NCBI RefSeq assembly: GCF_037126465.1
Contig: NC_088201.1
Span: 63,262,879-63,326,878, forward strand
Direction of reading: 5' to 3'
Source of the DNA: Ornithodoros turicata
Taxonomy: Eukaryota > Arthropoda > Arachnida > Ixodida > Argasidae
Length of the DNA: 64,000 nt
The position numbers and the translations under genes are program-made. How positions within the stretch are numbered: position 1 is the first letter of the stretch; each line of letters opens with the position of its first letter. The notes beneath the pieces are model-generated. The model was not told where the DNA came from, searched no databases, and saw only the letters and a list, made by a program, of their open reading frames with translations. Positions 11,458-21,995 of this stretch are shown in pieces.

Positions 11458-11700
11458 GTCGCACGACGCCTTGGGTGACGTAAGGCGGTGGAGGGAGGCG
11501 GCGGCAGCTGGAGAAGTGGTCCTGGGGTCATGTCAGGGGTGGCTTTTGGTGTCCTGGCAGGTCCATAGGGGTCGTACGACGCCGTGTGTGACGTAAGGCG
11601 GTGCAGGAAGGCGGCGGCAGCTGGAGAAGTGGTCCTTGGGTCAGGTCAGGGGTGGCTTTTGGTGTCCTGGCAGGTCCTGGGGTCCTACGCTGCCCTAGGC
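11458..11700. repeat. Tandem repeat, ~113-bp unit, two copies plus a partial
   Basis: Units begin GTCGCACGACGCC (11458), GTCGTACGACGCC (11571) and GTCCTACGCTGCC (11681). They share GGCGGCGGCAGCTGGAGAAG and GGTGGCTTTTGGTGTCCTGG. The array lies directly downstream of the LINE stop codon on the minus strand, so it is probably the 3' UTR of that LINE. Confidence 0.8.
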
Positions 11701-11734
11701 AGCGTCAGGCAGTGGAGGTCCGGGGGGAGGCAGC

Positions 11735-12424
11735 TACAGGTGGGTGTCCAGGCCGGTAGAGCTCAGGAACTGCAGCAGCTCCCTCTGGATACGTCGGCGA
11801 TGGTGTCGTGGGCCCATGGGGTAGACCAGGTTAACCAGGCTGTGGTCGGAGATGCCGGCGGTGGACAGGTTCTGAAAAAGAAGATCTCTCTGAGAAGCAG
11901 TATCTCTGCAGCGGGTGATTAGGTGAGCAACACTCTCCTGGACACCGCAGGTTCCGCAGCGTGGGTCGTCGACCAGGCCGATCGTGAAGCCGTACGCCCG
12001 GGTGAAGGCGCACGACGCACGGAGCCTGAGCAGCAGCGAGGCCTCATCCCTGGTTAGGCCGGCTGTGATGCAGGGTGGGGGTGCTGTCCGCCGTGGGCTT
12101 GTCTGGGTGGAAGCTGCGCACGTGGAGGGCGATGTTTTTCTTAGCCTGGCTGGTGGTAGGTGGTGCCTGGCGAACGAGGGTCTTGGTGGTGGCCGGCTTG
12201 CTCAGGGAGTCCGCCATCTCGTTGCCGGGGATGCCTTTGTGGGATGGGATCCACTGCAGCGCGATGCGGTGACCGGATGCCAGGAGGAGCTGCAGCTGGA
12301 AGTTTCCAATTTGAAAACAGACTCCGAGTTGATGCCGATGCTGCTTGGTCGCATGTGACGATGAGAGCACTGTGGCTATAGTTAAGTTTCGGTTTGAAAG
12401 ACCGGGAAAGCTCACGTCTCGCAA
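11735..12424 (-). pseudogene. Non-LTR retrotransposon 3' fragment: RNase H and C-terminal zinc-knuckle region
   Basis: On the minus strand the frame ending at 12044 contains LQWIPSHKGIPGNEMADSLS, the diagnostic C-terminal part of the RNase H domain found in I/R1/LOA-type LINEs. A different frame continues from about 12060 to a stop at 11735-11737. It has LLLRLRASCAFT and a Cys/His cluster, CGTCGVQESVAHLITRC, typical of the segment after RNase H. A frameshift near 12060 separates the two. Reverse transcriptase and endonuclease are absent, so this is a 5'-truncated, dead copy. The tandem array at 11458-11700 follows as probable 3' UTR. Confidence 0.85.
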
Positions 12425-12439
12425 CGTAACTAAAGCCAG

Positions 12440-13460
12440 GAACTATCGTATTGCACAATCAGTTTTTGCAATACTCAGGTATTTGGAGTTGTCTGCACAA
12501 CTTTGTAAGCTTTTGGCATATATTTATATTATTATTTTATTTATTTGTTTTATTATTTAATTAATTAATTTCTTTTTTCTTTTTATGTTTGAGCATGAAT
12601 TATTTGCTCACGTTTGCGCACTTTGGACAATTTCCTAAATTGTGTGTTGAAGACACAGAAACCAAACAAAGGGCAATAACAGCAGTATTTGAATTCCCTC
12701 TAAGGTAGTGGGAAATTGAAGTGACTTGATATCCGAGCTCTCTAACTGCGCTGAAGAGTCTTATGACAACTACTGTTTTGTCTCGTCACACACAATACGC
12801 CAAGAGTGAGTGACGGGAAATGCTTCAATCCCCGTGTAACTTCGACTTGTCTGCTCAGACGTTTCTGCACAAATCTTGCAGTGGAATTTGCCAAAGGACT
12901 GTGCAACCACAGTGGCACTTGACATTAACCATTTTAATATGCTGTTGTACATATCCTTTTGTGTTCTGTGCTGTTTGGGACGACACACAATTAGTGTGAA
13001 ATCATTCATTAGTGAGATCAGATTGAGGCAAGACTCCGTGCTTCATGCCAGTAAGAATGGATCGTCCAAGAGATCCACAAAAACATTAAATCAAGTAATC
13101 AGAAACAAAATGAGTCTTGGGCTAATTATTAAAATATTTGTGTAGCATGTCAATAGAGCTTAGCTATTTTGCTTTTTGCTATATACAATACGTACATTGT
13201 ATTATTAATGTGACATGCAAGTCGGGAGAGAATTACACCCACCACATACTTTGGGAATTCATACCACATGATTTCAATCGCAACTTCTGATTTAACATGA
13301 GACATGAGCCACAGGATGACTGCAGGATATCTACAGGATGTACGGTTTTATTGTACCAACGGACATCGCAAATAGACATCCACAAGACATCCTATTTACG
13401 TCACATTCCGACAAAGATATTCTGATTATTTCAGGACGTCCTCTGGACATTGGTGGTTGT
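12440..13460. other. A/T-rich intergenic sequence, no gene recognised
   Basis: Includes a T/A-rich stretch at 12520-12600. A minus-strand frame at 12770-13009 has a zinc-finger-like start (FHCKIC) without the second half of a finger. Nothing firm. Confidence 0.4.
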
Positions 13461-13462
13461 GT

Positions 13463-13665
13463 GATCTCATTGGGACAACTTCGTAGCTTTTATAATTAAA
13501 AAGTTAATTAACAATTTTTAGGTACTTAGTCATTTGACGGTCGAGCAACATATGGCCAAGAACGTCCGCCGGCCCAGAGATGATAGAAGTGAAAACAGTA
13601 TGTCTATAGCCCTTACAGTTTTTTAATGAAAAATCTGTATCGCCTAAAAAAGACACCCTGTATAT
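13463..13665 (+). repeat. Repeat family A copy 1 (CACCCTGTA end)
   Basis: Runs from TCATTGGGACAACTTCGTAG to the outer end GACACCCTGTA. Also found at 14706-15075 (minus) and 19430-19825 (plus). The CACCCTG end with following TA looks like a mariner-type terminus. Confidence 0.7.
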
Positions 13666-13670
13666 ATACA

Positions 13671-14425
13671 GGGTGTTTCAGTTAAATCCCCGGGCTAAAT
13701 AATTCGCGAACCGGTGCACCAATCGAATAACTTTCTTTTTTACAAGTATCTGTCCAATACCGCCTACAAGATGCGCACCGCGTGAATGAGCGGGAGGCGC
13801 TCATTATTTAAATAAAAATGCAAATGAGTTTCGTAAAAAAGCGTAACTTCTAAAGCAGGGCGCTGTCGGTATTAAAATGGGTACTACCCCTTTTGGGACC
13901 TTCAGTGGACACCTTTCAGAGAAAAATCTGCCACCGAAGCGGGTCATTTGTTGCAGTAATTAATTGGTTTCGGTTTACGTATTTTTGTCGCGGCTGGTCG
14001 CGGCGAAGCGCAAAAAGACGCTCTTTCACTCCCTTATCCATCAATGAATTACGTCCTTACACCAATGAATTACACCAATGAATTACGTCCTTTTGCGCTT
14101 CGCCGCGACCAGCCGCGACAAAAATACATAAACCGAAACCAATTAATTACTGCAACAAATGACCCGCTTCGGTGGCAGATTTTTCTCTGAAAGGTGTCCA
14201 CTGAAGGTCCCAAAAGGGGTAGTACCCATTTTAATACCGACAGCGCCCTGCTTTAGAAGTTACGCTTTTTTACGAAACTCATTTGCATTTTTATTTAAAT
14301 AATGAGCGCCTCCCGCTCATTCACGTGGTGCGCATCTTGTAGGCGGTATTGTAAAAAAGAAAGTTATTCGATTGGTGCACCGGTTCGCGAATTATTTAGC
14401 CCGGGGATTTAACTGAAACACCCTG
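13671..14425. mobile_element. Foldback element, near-complete palindrome with CAGGGTGTTTCAG ends
   Basis: Ends CAGGGTGTTTCAGTTAAATC at 13671 and the inverse ending 14425; TA on both sides (13669-13670, 14426-14427). The two arms, about 345 and 338 bp, match almost base for base. The right arm lacks about 12 bp near CAAGTATCTGTCC. The ~70-bp loop (about 14017-14087) holds three AATGAATTAC repeats. No transposase. It is inserted in the TA beside repeat family A copy 1. Confidence 0.85.
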
Positions 14426-14439
14426 TATACATGTACTGT

Positions 14440-14703
14440 TGGCTACGAAGTTGAATAAAAGTAAAATAATAAGACGTGAACGACAGACGTGAAAGAACGG
14501 TCGACGTTTCGACAGTGCCACTGTCTTCGTCAGGACAAAAAAAAAAAAAAACTGACGAAGACAGTGCCACTGTCGAAACGTCCGCCCGTTCTTTTATAAT
14601 CTATGTGTTAAATTACCCATTAAATGAATTGGTTTTTGTTAACTTTCCTGTGATCTGTCGTCCACGTCTTATTATTTTACTTATATATATATATGTATAT
14701 ATA
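14440..14703. mobile_element. Head-to-head Penelope-like end fragments
   Basis: The two outer edges are inverse copies (AGTAAAATAATAAGACGTG near 14459 and CGTCTTATTATTTTACTT near 14667). At the centre the hammerhead-like motif occurs in both orientations around an A-run (14537-14551). A TA microsatellite follows at 14683-14705. The same layout occurs at 53461-53800 and, with coding sequence, at 49594-53392. Confidence 0.6.
14502..14582. ncRNA. Paired inverted hammerhead-ribozyme-like motifs
   Basis: Minus-strand copy at 14502-14535 and + copy at 14552-14582. Each reads CTGACGA, a stem of GACAGTG with its inverse, then GAAAC, which fits the conserved hammerhead order CUGANGA - stem II - GAAA. 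Hammerhead motifs are known in Penelope-like elements. Stems I and III are short or not evident, so self-cleavage is unproven. Confidence 0.45.
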
Positions 14704-14705
14704 TA

Positions 14706-15075
14706 CAAGGTGTCTTTTTTTAGGCGATACATATTTTTTATTAAACTATAAGGGCTATAGACATGCTGCTTTCATTACGATCATCTCTGGGCAAGCGGAC
14801 GTTCTTGGCCATATGTTGCTCAACCGTCAAAAGACTAATTACTTAACGTTAATTAACTTTTTAATTATAAAAGTTACAAAGTTGTCCCAATGAGAACTTC
14901 TATTCCTTTCGTTGACCTGATATCGTAGCCATTTTCAGAACAAAAATCCGTTCGGTAGATCGTCCGCAAAATATTCGTGAAGAAACACCTTTTTTTTTCT
15001 TTTTTTTTCATTGCGCATCTTCGGAGACGCGTCTTTCCTTCACCCCTAATGTGAGAGGGTGACGGAGCCTCATGC
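14706..15075 (-). repeat. Repeat family A copy 2
   Basis: Inverse of 19430-19825 through GGGCTATAGACATGCTGC, TTGTCCCAATGAGAAC, CCGTTCGGTAGATCGTCCGC and TCGGAGACGCGTCTTTCCTT. The outer end has ACAAGGTGTC. Confidence 0.7.
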
Positions 15076-15079
15076 GTCG

Positions 15080-16110
15080 AAGATGCCGCCACAGTGCCGC
15101 CTCATGCGTCGAAGATGAGGAGAAGATGAGCTTTAAAGGGACTATGACATTTCCCGAACCCCCGTACTTTTTTCGCTGGAAACTGTTCTCCCGACGAGAA
15201 ACTAATATGCCACAAATTTTTCCGGACGAAATCGCCCCACTCTGTGAGGAGCGCGCGCTCGAAATAACACTTCCGCGTTCCTCCTCACCCGCGCACATTC
15301 TCCCGTCGATGGTGTAACTGTACGGACCGCACTTCTGTTCCCCGTTACGTCACCGGTGTTGCGCAATGGGAAGTAATGCTGCGAGCCCACTGTAGCTGGC
15401 GCCGTCCAGTCGCACGTAGAAGGTCACACTGTCTCTGGTCGCGCCTTCAGGCGATTTTGATTTACTCTGTATTTATTGTTCTACAGATGGCTGTATTTCC
15501 TTCCGTCGGAGGACTTCTTGTTTGCCGAAGATTATGTTTCATGCAAGAATTTATTTATCAGCACGTCACGTATTGTGTATTCAATGTTGAGCACGTCGTA
15601 AATCTGAACATTTAGCATTGCCAACCACCATGCCTACAACACGCAGCTGTAGCGTATTGTGTAAGAGCATTCTGCACATCGTCACTGCACATCTGATAAG
15701 TGTTGGTCGTTTAACAAATTTATTGTTCAACCAGGTTTCCAATACTGTGTAATACATCCCTAAGACTGGGGGACACAATCTCACGACACCAGTTCGCCTG
15801 CTTCATGCCCTCTTATATTATTGCTTTACGTAAGCTTGAAGTCATCAGTTGAGGTAACTGGAAAGAAGCAAAAAACCCCAGTACTGACGTAGCATGACCA
15901 ATATTTTGCAATTAGAAAAACGACAAGTAATTGGTACTATTTCAAGTAAACTGCTTGTTGATCTTCTGGCAGAAATCTGCTTTCTTTGTGAAAGAACTGT
16001 TCCATTTGCCACTGGGACAGAGTCCTCGCTATGCAGGCTCCTCCAAGGGTGTGGGCACACTTGTATGTGCGTCAAGGACGAGGGCATCAGGCTCAAACTG
16101 CTGAAATCTC
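15080..16110. other. Intergenic, no gene recognised
   Basis: A GC-rich part (15200-15440) grades into A/T-rich sequence. The frame at 15894-16110 (+) is open up to the SINE but matches no family I know. Confidence 0.35.
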
Positions 16111-16127
16111 GACATTTAGCTCAAATA

Positions 16128-16430
16128 TTTTTTTTTTTTGATTGGGTGTTAGCGCCGCGAAGCAACTGTGGCTATGAGCGACGTACAGATGTGGACAGAC
16201 GGAGAGAGGATAGCAGGAAGGAGTGGGGGACAGGGGGGTTAGTATGCGTCCTGGGCCGACTTCAGGGGGAACTGTGCCGACATTCGTCTGGAAAGTCTTC
16301 GGAAAACCCAGGGAAAACCTCAGACAGCACAGCCGGCGGTAGGATTCGAACCCACCACCTCCCAGTCTTCAGCACGACCTTGGTTATCACCAACGAGCGG
16401 ACGCCTTAGCCCACTCGGCCATGCCGCTGG
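16128..16430 (-). mobile_element. tRNA-derived SINE (family 1), minus orientation, full length
   Basis: Exact 13-bp target duplication TTTAGCTCAAATA at 16115-16127 and 16431-16443. On the minus strand the head has A-box TGGCCGAGTGGGC and B-box GGTTCGAATCC with an extended variable region, like tRNA-Ser/Leu. The body follows and the tail ends GGCGCTAACACCCAATC plus an A run. Confidence 0.92.
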
Positions 16431-16443
16431 TTTAGCTCAAATA

Positions 16444-17560
16444 GTACAATAACTAAGACCTAACATCTACATATACACATTATATGCAATACATGTATAA
16501 TTTTTATTTTTAATAGAACACAGGATATGTTTTATTTTACATTGTCACACCTGATCTAACAACTGTATTGCCACCAGTGTGACCAGCAAATAAGGGCTGA
16601 AGTAGCTGCAGGGCCTTGCAGGATGCCCAGAGCAAGTTGAACTGGTTGAACACAGCAGTACACTGGTATGATAATGGTTGGTAGGGTTATTTTTTGGTAA
16701 TGTGAAACAAAGCGCAGAGTTGTAGCAGGAACAAAATCTCATGAGGACATAGTGCATCAAAGGTAGGTTCCTTTAATTTAGAGGTGACCTGCAGAACACT
16801 CGCTGGAGTTGTCCTGGCATGTTACCCTGGTGAAAGACTTCAGCTGCCATACACATGGGCTGCCCTGATTTGAGACAAGAAAATAACATAGTATACAACT
16901 CCAGTTCCGGTGAATGCAAATCATGTAATCTAACTGAGCAATGATTATAAGATAAGAAGTGTCAACAAGAAAATGTCCCCCTCAATATCATATTTGTGCA
17001 CATGATAAAGCAAACTGTAAATCAAATGACAAAACAGGTTTAAAAAAAACTTGTGAACAATATACAGAGCCGGAATGGTAGGCAAGACACTGCATTAAAG
17101 AGGAATCTGGAAAGAGGATGCACAGCATTTGTCTGCTCTGAATAGTGGGTTGCAGTGATCATGCTGTCGCACCTGAGGGGTTTCAGGCTCCGCTGAGGAA
17201 GTCACCTGTGAACATGAAAGCAGCTGACTGAAGAGGAAAGAACGGATACGTATGTTCAACATATTACATAAATATTCTGTTGAAGTATGGTTTCCAAGAT
17301 CATGCTAAACGAAGTGTACTTTTATCAACAGTGCACCACCTGAGTTTAGGGACTAGATTCGGTAACTTCTATTTTCTTTTTTTACTCTCTTTGTGCCGTA
17401 AGCGGCGGCAAGGTTCAGAGTCACGCAGATGAGAATTAACCCATTCACGCAATCCTGAAATCTATGATAGCATTTGAACCACACGGACTGAGAGACCTTT
17501 GTTAGCCCCAATAACGAAAAATACTCACACCTTTGCGCCGTTTAGGTGGATGTTCTTTCT
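16444..17560. other. A/T-rich intergenic or intronic sequence
   Basis: No repeat or coding similarity recognised. It could be downstream sequence of the minus-strand THAP-like remnant. Confidence 0.35.
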
Positions 17561-17579
17561 CCGGTGTGGACAGGTTGCT

Positions 17580-17776
17580 ACACCTTGATTCAGATGAGAG
17601 AAAAGCGAAGAGATTCAGCGTACCCTTCGATCATGCAAATGTCCGCTAAAAACACGAGCAGTCGATGGCATCACATCGTCTTTCCACTCCGGCGGTCCGA
17701 TTGCTTCGTGGCATCAAAAGCTGTCCGTCTCGTCACTGGGAAGCAGGACACATTCGATACCAGGTGAATATTAACG
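17580..17776 (-). pseudogene. Degenerate THAP-type zinc-finger exon
   Basis: A minus-strand frame reads LLPSDETDSF, a stop, then PPEWKDDVMPSTARVFSGHLHDRRV. This follows the middle and end of a THAP domain: FPxD, the conserved Trp, and S-x-VCSxHFHD. The metal-binding Cys and final His region are altered (VFSGHL for VCSGHF), and the frame has an internal stop. A GT donor-like site follows at about 17531. Looks like a dead THAP gene or transposase exon; the match is partial. Confidence 0.4.
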
Positions 17777-17820
17777 TAAATTAGGAAAACCACAGGATGC
17801 GACTGCGATAGACTGCGACC

Positions 17821-18943
17821 CAGTGTTGCCAAATCTCATTCACAGGAAGTCGCTAGTGGCGCCCCGAAAAGTCGCTAAAATTGAAACTGAAAGTCGCTAA
17901 AAAAGTCGCTGCTGCTATTGTGCCTTTTTTGTTCGTTGCATGTTATGAAACAATATGGTGACAGCCCTACCAAGATGATTCAGCGAATGAGCGCAGTGGA
18001 TGGCCAAGAGAGAACATGAAAAAATGGGCATGAGTAGATAAGAATGAGAGAAAGTAAATGAAATTCGGCATCTTGTACATCGTCTGCAGAACTTTTTCTC
18101 GTTTTGTCACCGGAGGCACTGAACATGGTTTTTTTATTGCTTACAAAAAGTTCCGATGCCTTCTCGTGTTTTTGCGACCTGCTTCTCTGACAACCTCGCA
18201 TAAATCTCACGCTTGCAATATACAGGGTGTTCAAAATTAAGCTTTCACGAGCGCTACGCAAACACAGCGATGACAGGAAACCGGATGTAAACTTTACACT
18301 ACTTGTGTAAGAAACAGGCGCTGCTAATTATGTAGCACCTTTTCTTACTCAAGGAACAGAAAAAGTAGCACCAGTTTTCTTTTGTTCGCCTATTTATAAA
18401 GTGCTAGTGAAAGCTTAATTTTGAACACCCTGTAGGTGCACAGCACCCTTGTGTCAGTCTTTGACTGGACGAAGCTATCCCTTGAATACTGGCAGCATCA
18501 CCCAGCTCTTGCGGTATTTCTGATGTTACTTAAGAGGTATGTTGGAAAGCGCTTGCGTCTAGGCCACGTGGCGCGTCAGAAATGGGGCAAAATGGAAACA
18601 GCCCAAATAAACTAGCGCTGCAAAGAACAACAACGAAACTGCACGCTGCAGGGAGCACGCTGAGAGATCTCCGTTACAGGTGATTGGCCCTGGGGAGTGA
18701 GGGCCAGCGAAAAATGGCGCGATTTCATATTATTCTGCGCTAGAGCTTGTCGGCCACTGAAATGTGACAGGAAATTCACGATTCTTCCTGACTTCATCAA
18801 GGAATATTTGTGTCGCTAAAAAGTCGCTGAACATGTCAGAAAGTCACCAAAAAATCCGCTAATCCCAAATAGAAAATTTTGTCGCTAAACAGACCCCGAA
18901 ATCCGCTAAATTTAGCGACTTTTCCCCAAATTTGGCAACACTG
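17821..18943. mobile_element. hAT-type non-autonomous element with 8-bp target duplication
   Basis: Ends CAGTGTTGCCAAAT and its inverse; exact 8-bp duplication CTGCGACC at 17813-17820 and 18944-18951. Eight-base duplications and CAGTGTTGCC ends are characteristic of hAT elements. Subterminal AGTCGCTAAA-type repeats occur at both ends. No transposase is readable. A mariner-like MITE is inserted inside. Confidence 0.93.
18223..18432. mobile_element. Mariner-like MITE, 210 bp
   Basis: Perfect 26-bp terminal inverted repeats beginning CAGGGTGTTCAAAATTAAGC, with TA on both sides (18221-18222, 18433-18434). CAGGGTGTTC ends and TA target duplication are standard for mariner. Nested within the hAT element. 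Confidence 0.93.
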
Positions 18944-18951
18944 CTGCGACC

Positions 18952-19425
18952 ATCGCGCGGAAGCTGCCGTCTCATGGAGATTTCCACTCCCGATGAACGC
19001 ATGCGCGGGATCCTACAGCGCATGCTCCTGGCGGGATCCTTCGGCTCGGCCACACGTCACGATGACGTGTTGCCGAGCCGGCCGTGGTCCCGTCAAGTTG
19101 CATTTTTGTGTCTCCGCTCCGCAGCTCGCCACGGCGCGGCGCCAGCTGTCCTCCCTTCGCCGCTCCGTTTAAATTCACTCCCGAGAATACTCCTCGCGTG
19201 ATGAAGGTAAAATTTTGCTTCTAGACTCGGAAAAAGGTTTTCTTTCTGATGAAAACGAGAAAGAAACAAAACAATAACACATGTAAAACGACGATAAAAC
19301 CTGACACATGGAACAGAAAAAATGCGACACGACACGTTCTTCAATACATGTATCGGGTGACGCTATTGGAACTGCCCTTATCTTGGGTTGCATTTTCTGT
19401 GTTCTTTTAATCTTTTTCCAGGACG
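18952..19425. other. GC/CpG-rich segment, then A/T-rich spacer
   Basis: 18952-19200 is CpG-dense with a short GGCTCGGC/GCCGAGCC inverted repeat. It could be a promoter region for a minus-strand gene, but no first exon is clear. Confidence 0.3.
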
Positions 19426-19429
19426 CAAG

Positions 19430-19825
19430 AGGCGACCGTGTGCTCTTTCACCCTCTCCACATTGGGGATGAAGGAAAGACGGGTCTCCGAGGGTGCGCAA
19501 TACACAAAATAAAGAAAAAAAATTGTGTTCCTTCATGAATTTTTTTTGCGGACGATCTACCGAACGGATTTTTGTTCTGAAAACGGCTACGCTATCAGGT
19601 CACCGAAAGGAATAGATGTTCTCATTGGGACAACTTCGTAGCTTTTACAATTAAAAAGTTAATTAACGATATTTAGGTAATTAGTCATTTGATGGTTGAG
19701 CAACATATGGCCAAGAACGTCCGCTTGCCCAGAGATGATCGAAATGAAAGCAGCATGTCTATAGCCCTTATAGTTTTTAATAAAAAATATGTATCGCCTA
19801 AAAAAAGGACACCCTGTATATATAT
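19430..19825 (+). repeat. Repeat family A copy 3, longest copy
   Basis: Runs from GCGACCGTGTGCTCTTTCAC to GGACACCCTGTA. See 14706-15075 for the shared segments. Followed by TA repeats and a Penelope-like end. Confidence 0.7.
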
Positions 19826-19829
19826 ATCT

Positions 19830-20010
19830 CTCTTGAAAAGTTGGAGTTGGGTCGGACGGCTACGTAATTATAGTTGAAATAAATGGGAGACAGAAGACGA
19901 AAGTAGGAGAAGTAACAAAAAAGGGTTTATTAAAACTTAAAAAATTATAAAAGTTAGGTAGGACGTCTACGTTACGGCGGAAGCTCCGCCTTCTTCGGGA
20001 CGAAATAGCT
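19830..20010 (-). mobile_element. Penelope-like 3'-end fragment
   Basis: Has GGCGGAAGCTCCGCCTTCTT, identical to the core at 53600-53620, and the outer ATAATTATAGTTGAAATAAA-like A-rich part beside a TA repeat. The GAAAC motif is mutated to GTAAC. Confidence 0.5.
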
Positions 20011-20547
20011 AAATGTGGCCACGAGGGACGAGGCTGATAAGGGGTTTGAGAATGACGTTATGGTAGCTAGAAAGGACGGTACAATCCACCGCTTAAATGA
20101 GCATCAGCCAATCATGATCGAGAAAGGTCACGTGGGGGTCCGGAGCCAATGAAAATCAAATAACCGGAATTTGGCGGGAAATCCCAGCGGCGACGGCGGC
20201 GACACTATTTTCGCGGTCGCGAAACCCGCATAAGCGGTAACCGCATACGACGATTTCTCGACGGAAAAACGGCCAACTTTCCCACCCGCACAGCAACTCG
20301 ACGCAAAAACGGCAACTCGACGCATGCCACGACCACCTCTATAATACACGACCATCACACTCCCACCTAGCCCCAGCGCCACTGATGTAGTTTCGCCAAG
20401 CGGCCGCCGCGCGTTTGTGGCGCTGAGTACGGGACCCTCGGCAGACGGCGGATACCGTTGCTGCCGTCATTCGCGTTTGGTTTTTGCTATTTTTCACGTG
20501 ATGGACAGTTTGTCTCCAGTGCATGGTTTGTGCATGGTGCAGACGTG

Positions 20548-21690
20548 ATGGTGTACTGCACCGTCCCGCTTTGCAAGCCGAAGAAAGCAGTGTCGAACAC
20601 AAGTATTTCATTCCACGAGTTCCGCTCAAATGCTGTCTTACTGGAGAAGTGGCTCGAAATATATAGCGGCGTCCTGACACAAGTAACTTCATTGCGAATT
20701 GCGATTGTTTCATTTCATATAGGGTGCACTTTTTGGATGGCAGTGTGTACCATAAATAGTTTTATCTAATATAGCGAGTACCTTTTACGCATCTCTCTCT
20801 GAAAAAAAAAAAAAAAGAACTAATAATGAACCACACTCTTAAAAATGAACTTCACCGCATAGCACGCTCCTAGCCAACCATTATCTCGAATGATATCGTT
20901 ATCTGCCCTGATTTGTTGAAAACAGGGGGCGTACGTCTTTTCTGTGACAATTATGAACCGCATAAGTGTCACAGAAATGGCGTACGCCCCCCGTTTTCAA
21001 CAAATCAGGGCAGATAACGATATCATTCGAGATAATGGTTGGCTAGGAGCGTGCTATGCGGTGAAGTTCATTTTTAAGAGTGCATGGCCTCCGACCAGGG
21101 GTGGACATAAATTCACTTTTTGAGTATTTAAATATAAATGCAAAATACTTTGTTGAAAGGGGTGTTTAAGTACTCTTCATAAATACTTTTCGATAGGAGT
21201 ATTTAAATATAAAATATACAGTATTTAAATGCCGTAACTAGTACCATAAATACTGTGGTGAAGATGTCATCTGGAATTACAGAAATAACGATGAACATAA
21301 CAAGTCAGCAAGGAAAAATAGCATTTATTTGTTAGATTATCACGGTAATTTTAATATTAGAAGTTTTTGACTGCATCACTTAGGATTCTTGTGTTCGGCC
21401 GTACAATCAGATTCGCAGAGGAGAACAGCATCTTCACTGGTGCCGATGAGCAAAGGCTTGCATTAAATTTGATGAAGATGCTTCGTACAACAAAGTAATC
21501 AGCCGCGACCATTGTCTGCAACAACAGCGAAAAACTCTCCATCTAAAATCGTTTTTCGCCTGCATGCTAGCTCGAACTCTGCGTGTTCTCGGCATTTCAA
21601 GCCCGAAGACTTTAGCATCGGCGCAAAGCGCAAAATTCTCGGACGTGGCACCGTGGCTACGGTACCTACGTTTAGTGATCACGAAGTTTA
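20548..21690 (+). pseudogene. THAP DNA-binding domain of P-like transposase, two pieces
   Basis: First piece from ATG 20548: Cys-x4-Cys (CTVPLCKPK), then ISFHEF and LLEKWLE, the conserved N-terminal half of a THAP domain. Second piece, near 21540-21690: SNSACSRHFKPEDF and ATVPTFS, matching the C-x-x-H end of a THAP domain and the motif after it. Between them lie a hairpin MITE (20834-21082) and A/T-rich repeat. An intron at this point is usual in THAP genes, but clear splice sites were not established. No catalytic domain follows. A DNA-binding-only product could be possible if spliced. Confidence 0.65.
20834..21082. mobile_element. Hairpin MITE copy 1 (249 bp), CA duplication
   Basis: Starts CACTCTTAAAAATGAACTTC and ends in the inverse. 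The arms of about 115 bp are nearly perfect complements around a short loop (AATTATGAACCGCATAAGT). Flanked by CA on both sides. Nested in the P-like element. Confidence 0.9.
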
Positions 21691-21839
21691 CACAGCCTTG
21701 CATCTCCCAGGAGTGCAAAACGAACACAAAAAAGGCACCAAAAGGTAGCGTCGCAGAAAAGCCACCATCAAGAAAAATTCTCAGAGTGGCTTCTATCCGA
21801 ACAGCATAATAAAGGTTAGCAGAGCATTGTAATGGCAAA

Positions 21840-21995
21840 CCGCAAAAGAAGAAAAAAAAAGTAAAATAAAAAGGGAACAATAAGCGGACTAAATAAAATA
21901 ATATAAATATAATAAATAATATAAAAATAAATATAAATAATAATAATAAAAAATAATAAAATAAATATAATAAAAGTAAATAAGTAGGAAAACAA
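21840..21995. repeat. AT-rich low-complexity tract
   Basis: Runs of AATAATAAA/ATAAATATAA-type units with almost no G or C. Open frames here are compositional. Confidence 0.8.

Noticed and set aside
15894..16409. 171-codon + strand open frame
   Set aside because: Its second half is the SINE at 16128-16430 read in antisense; the first half matches nothing known.
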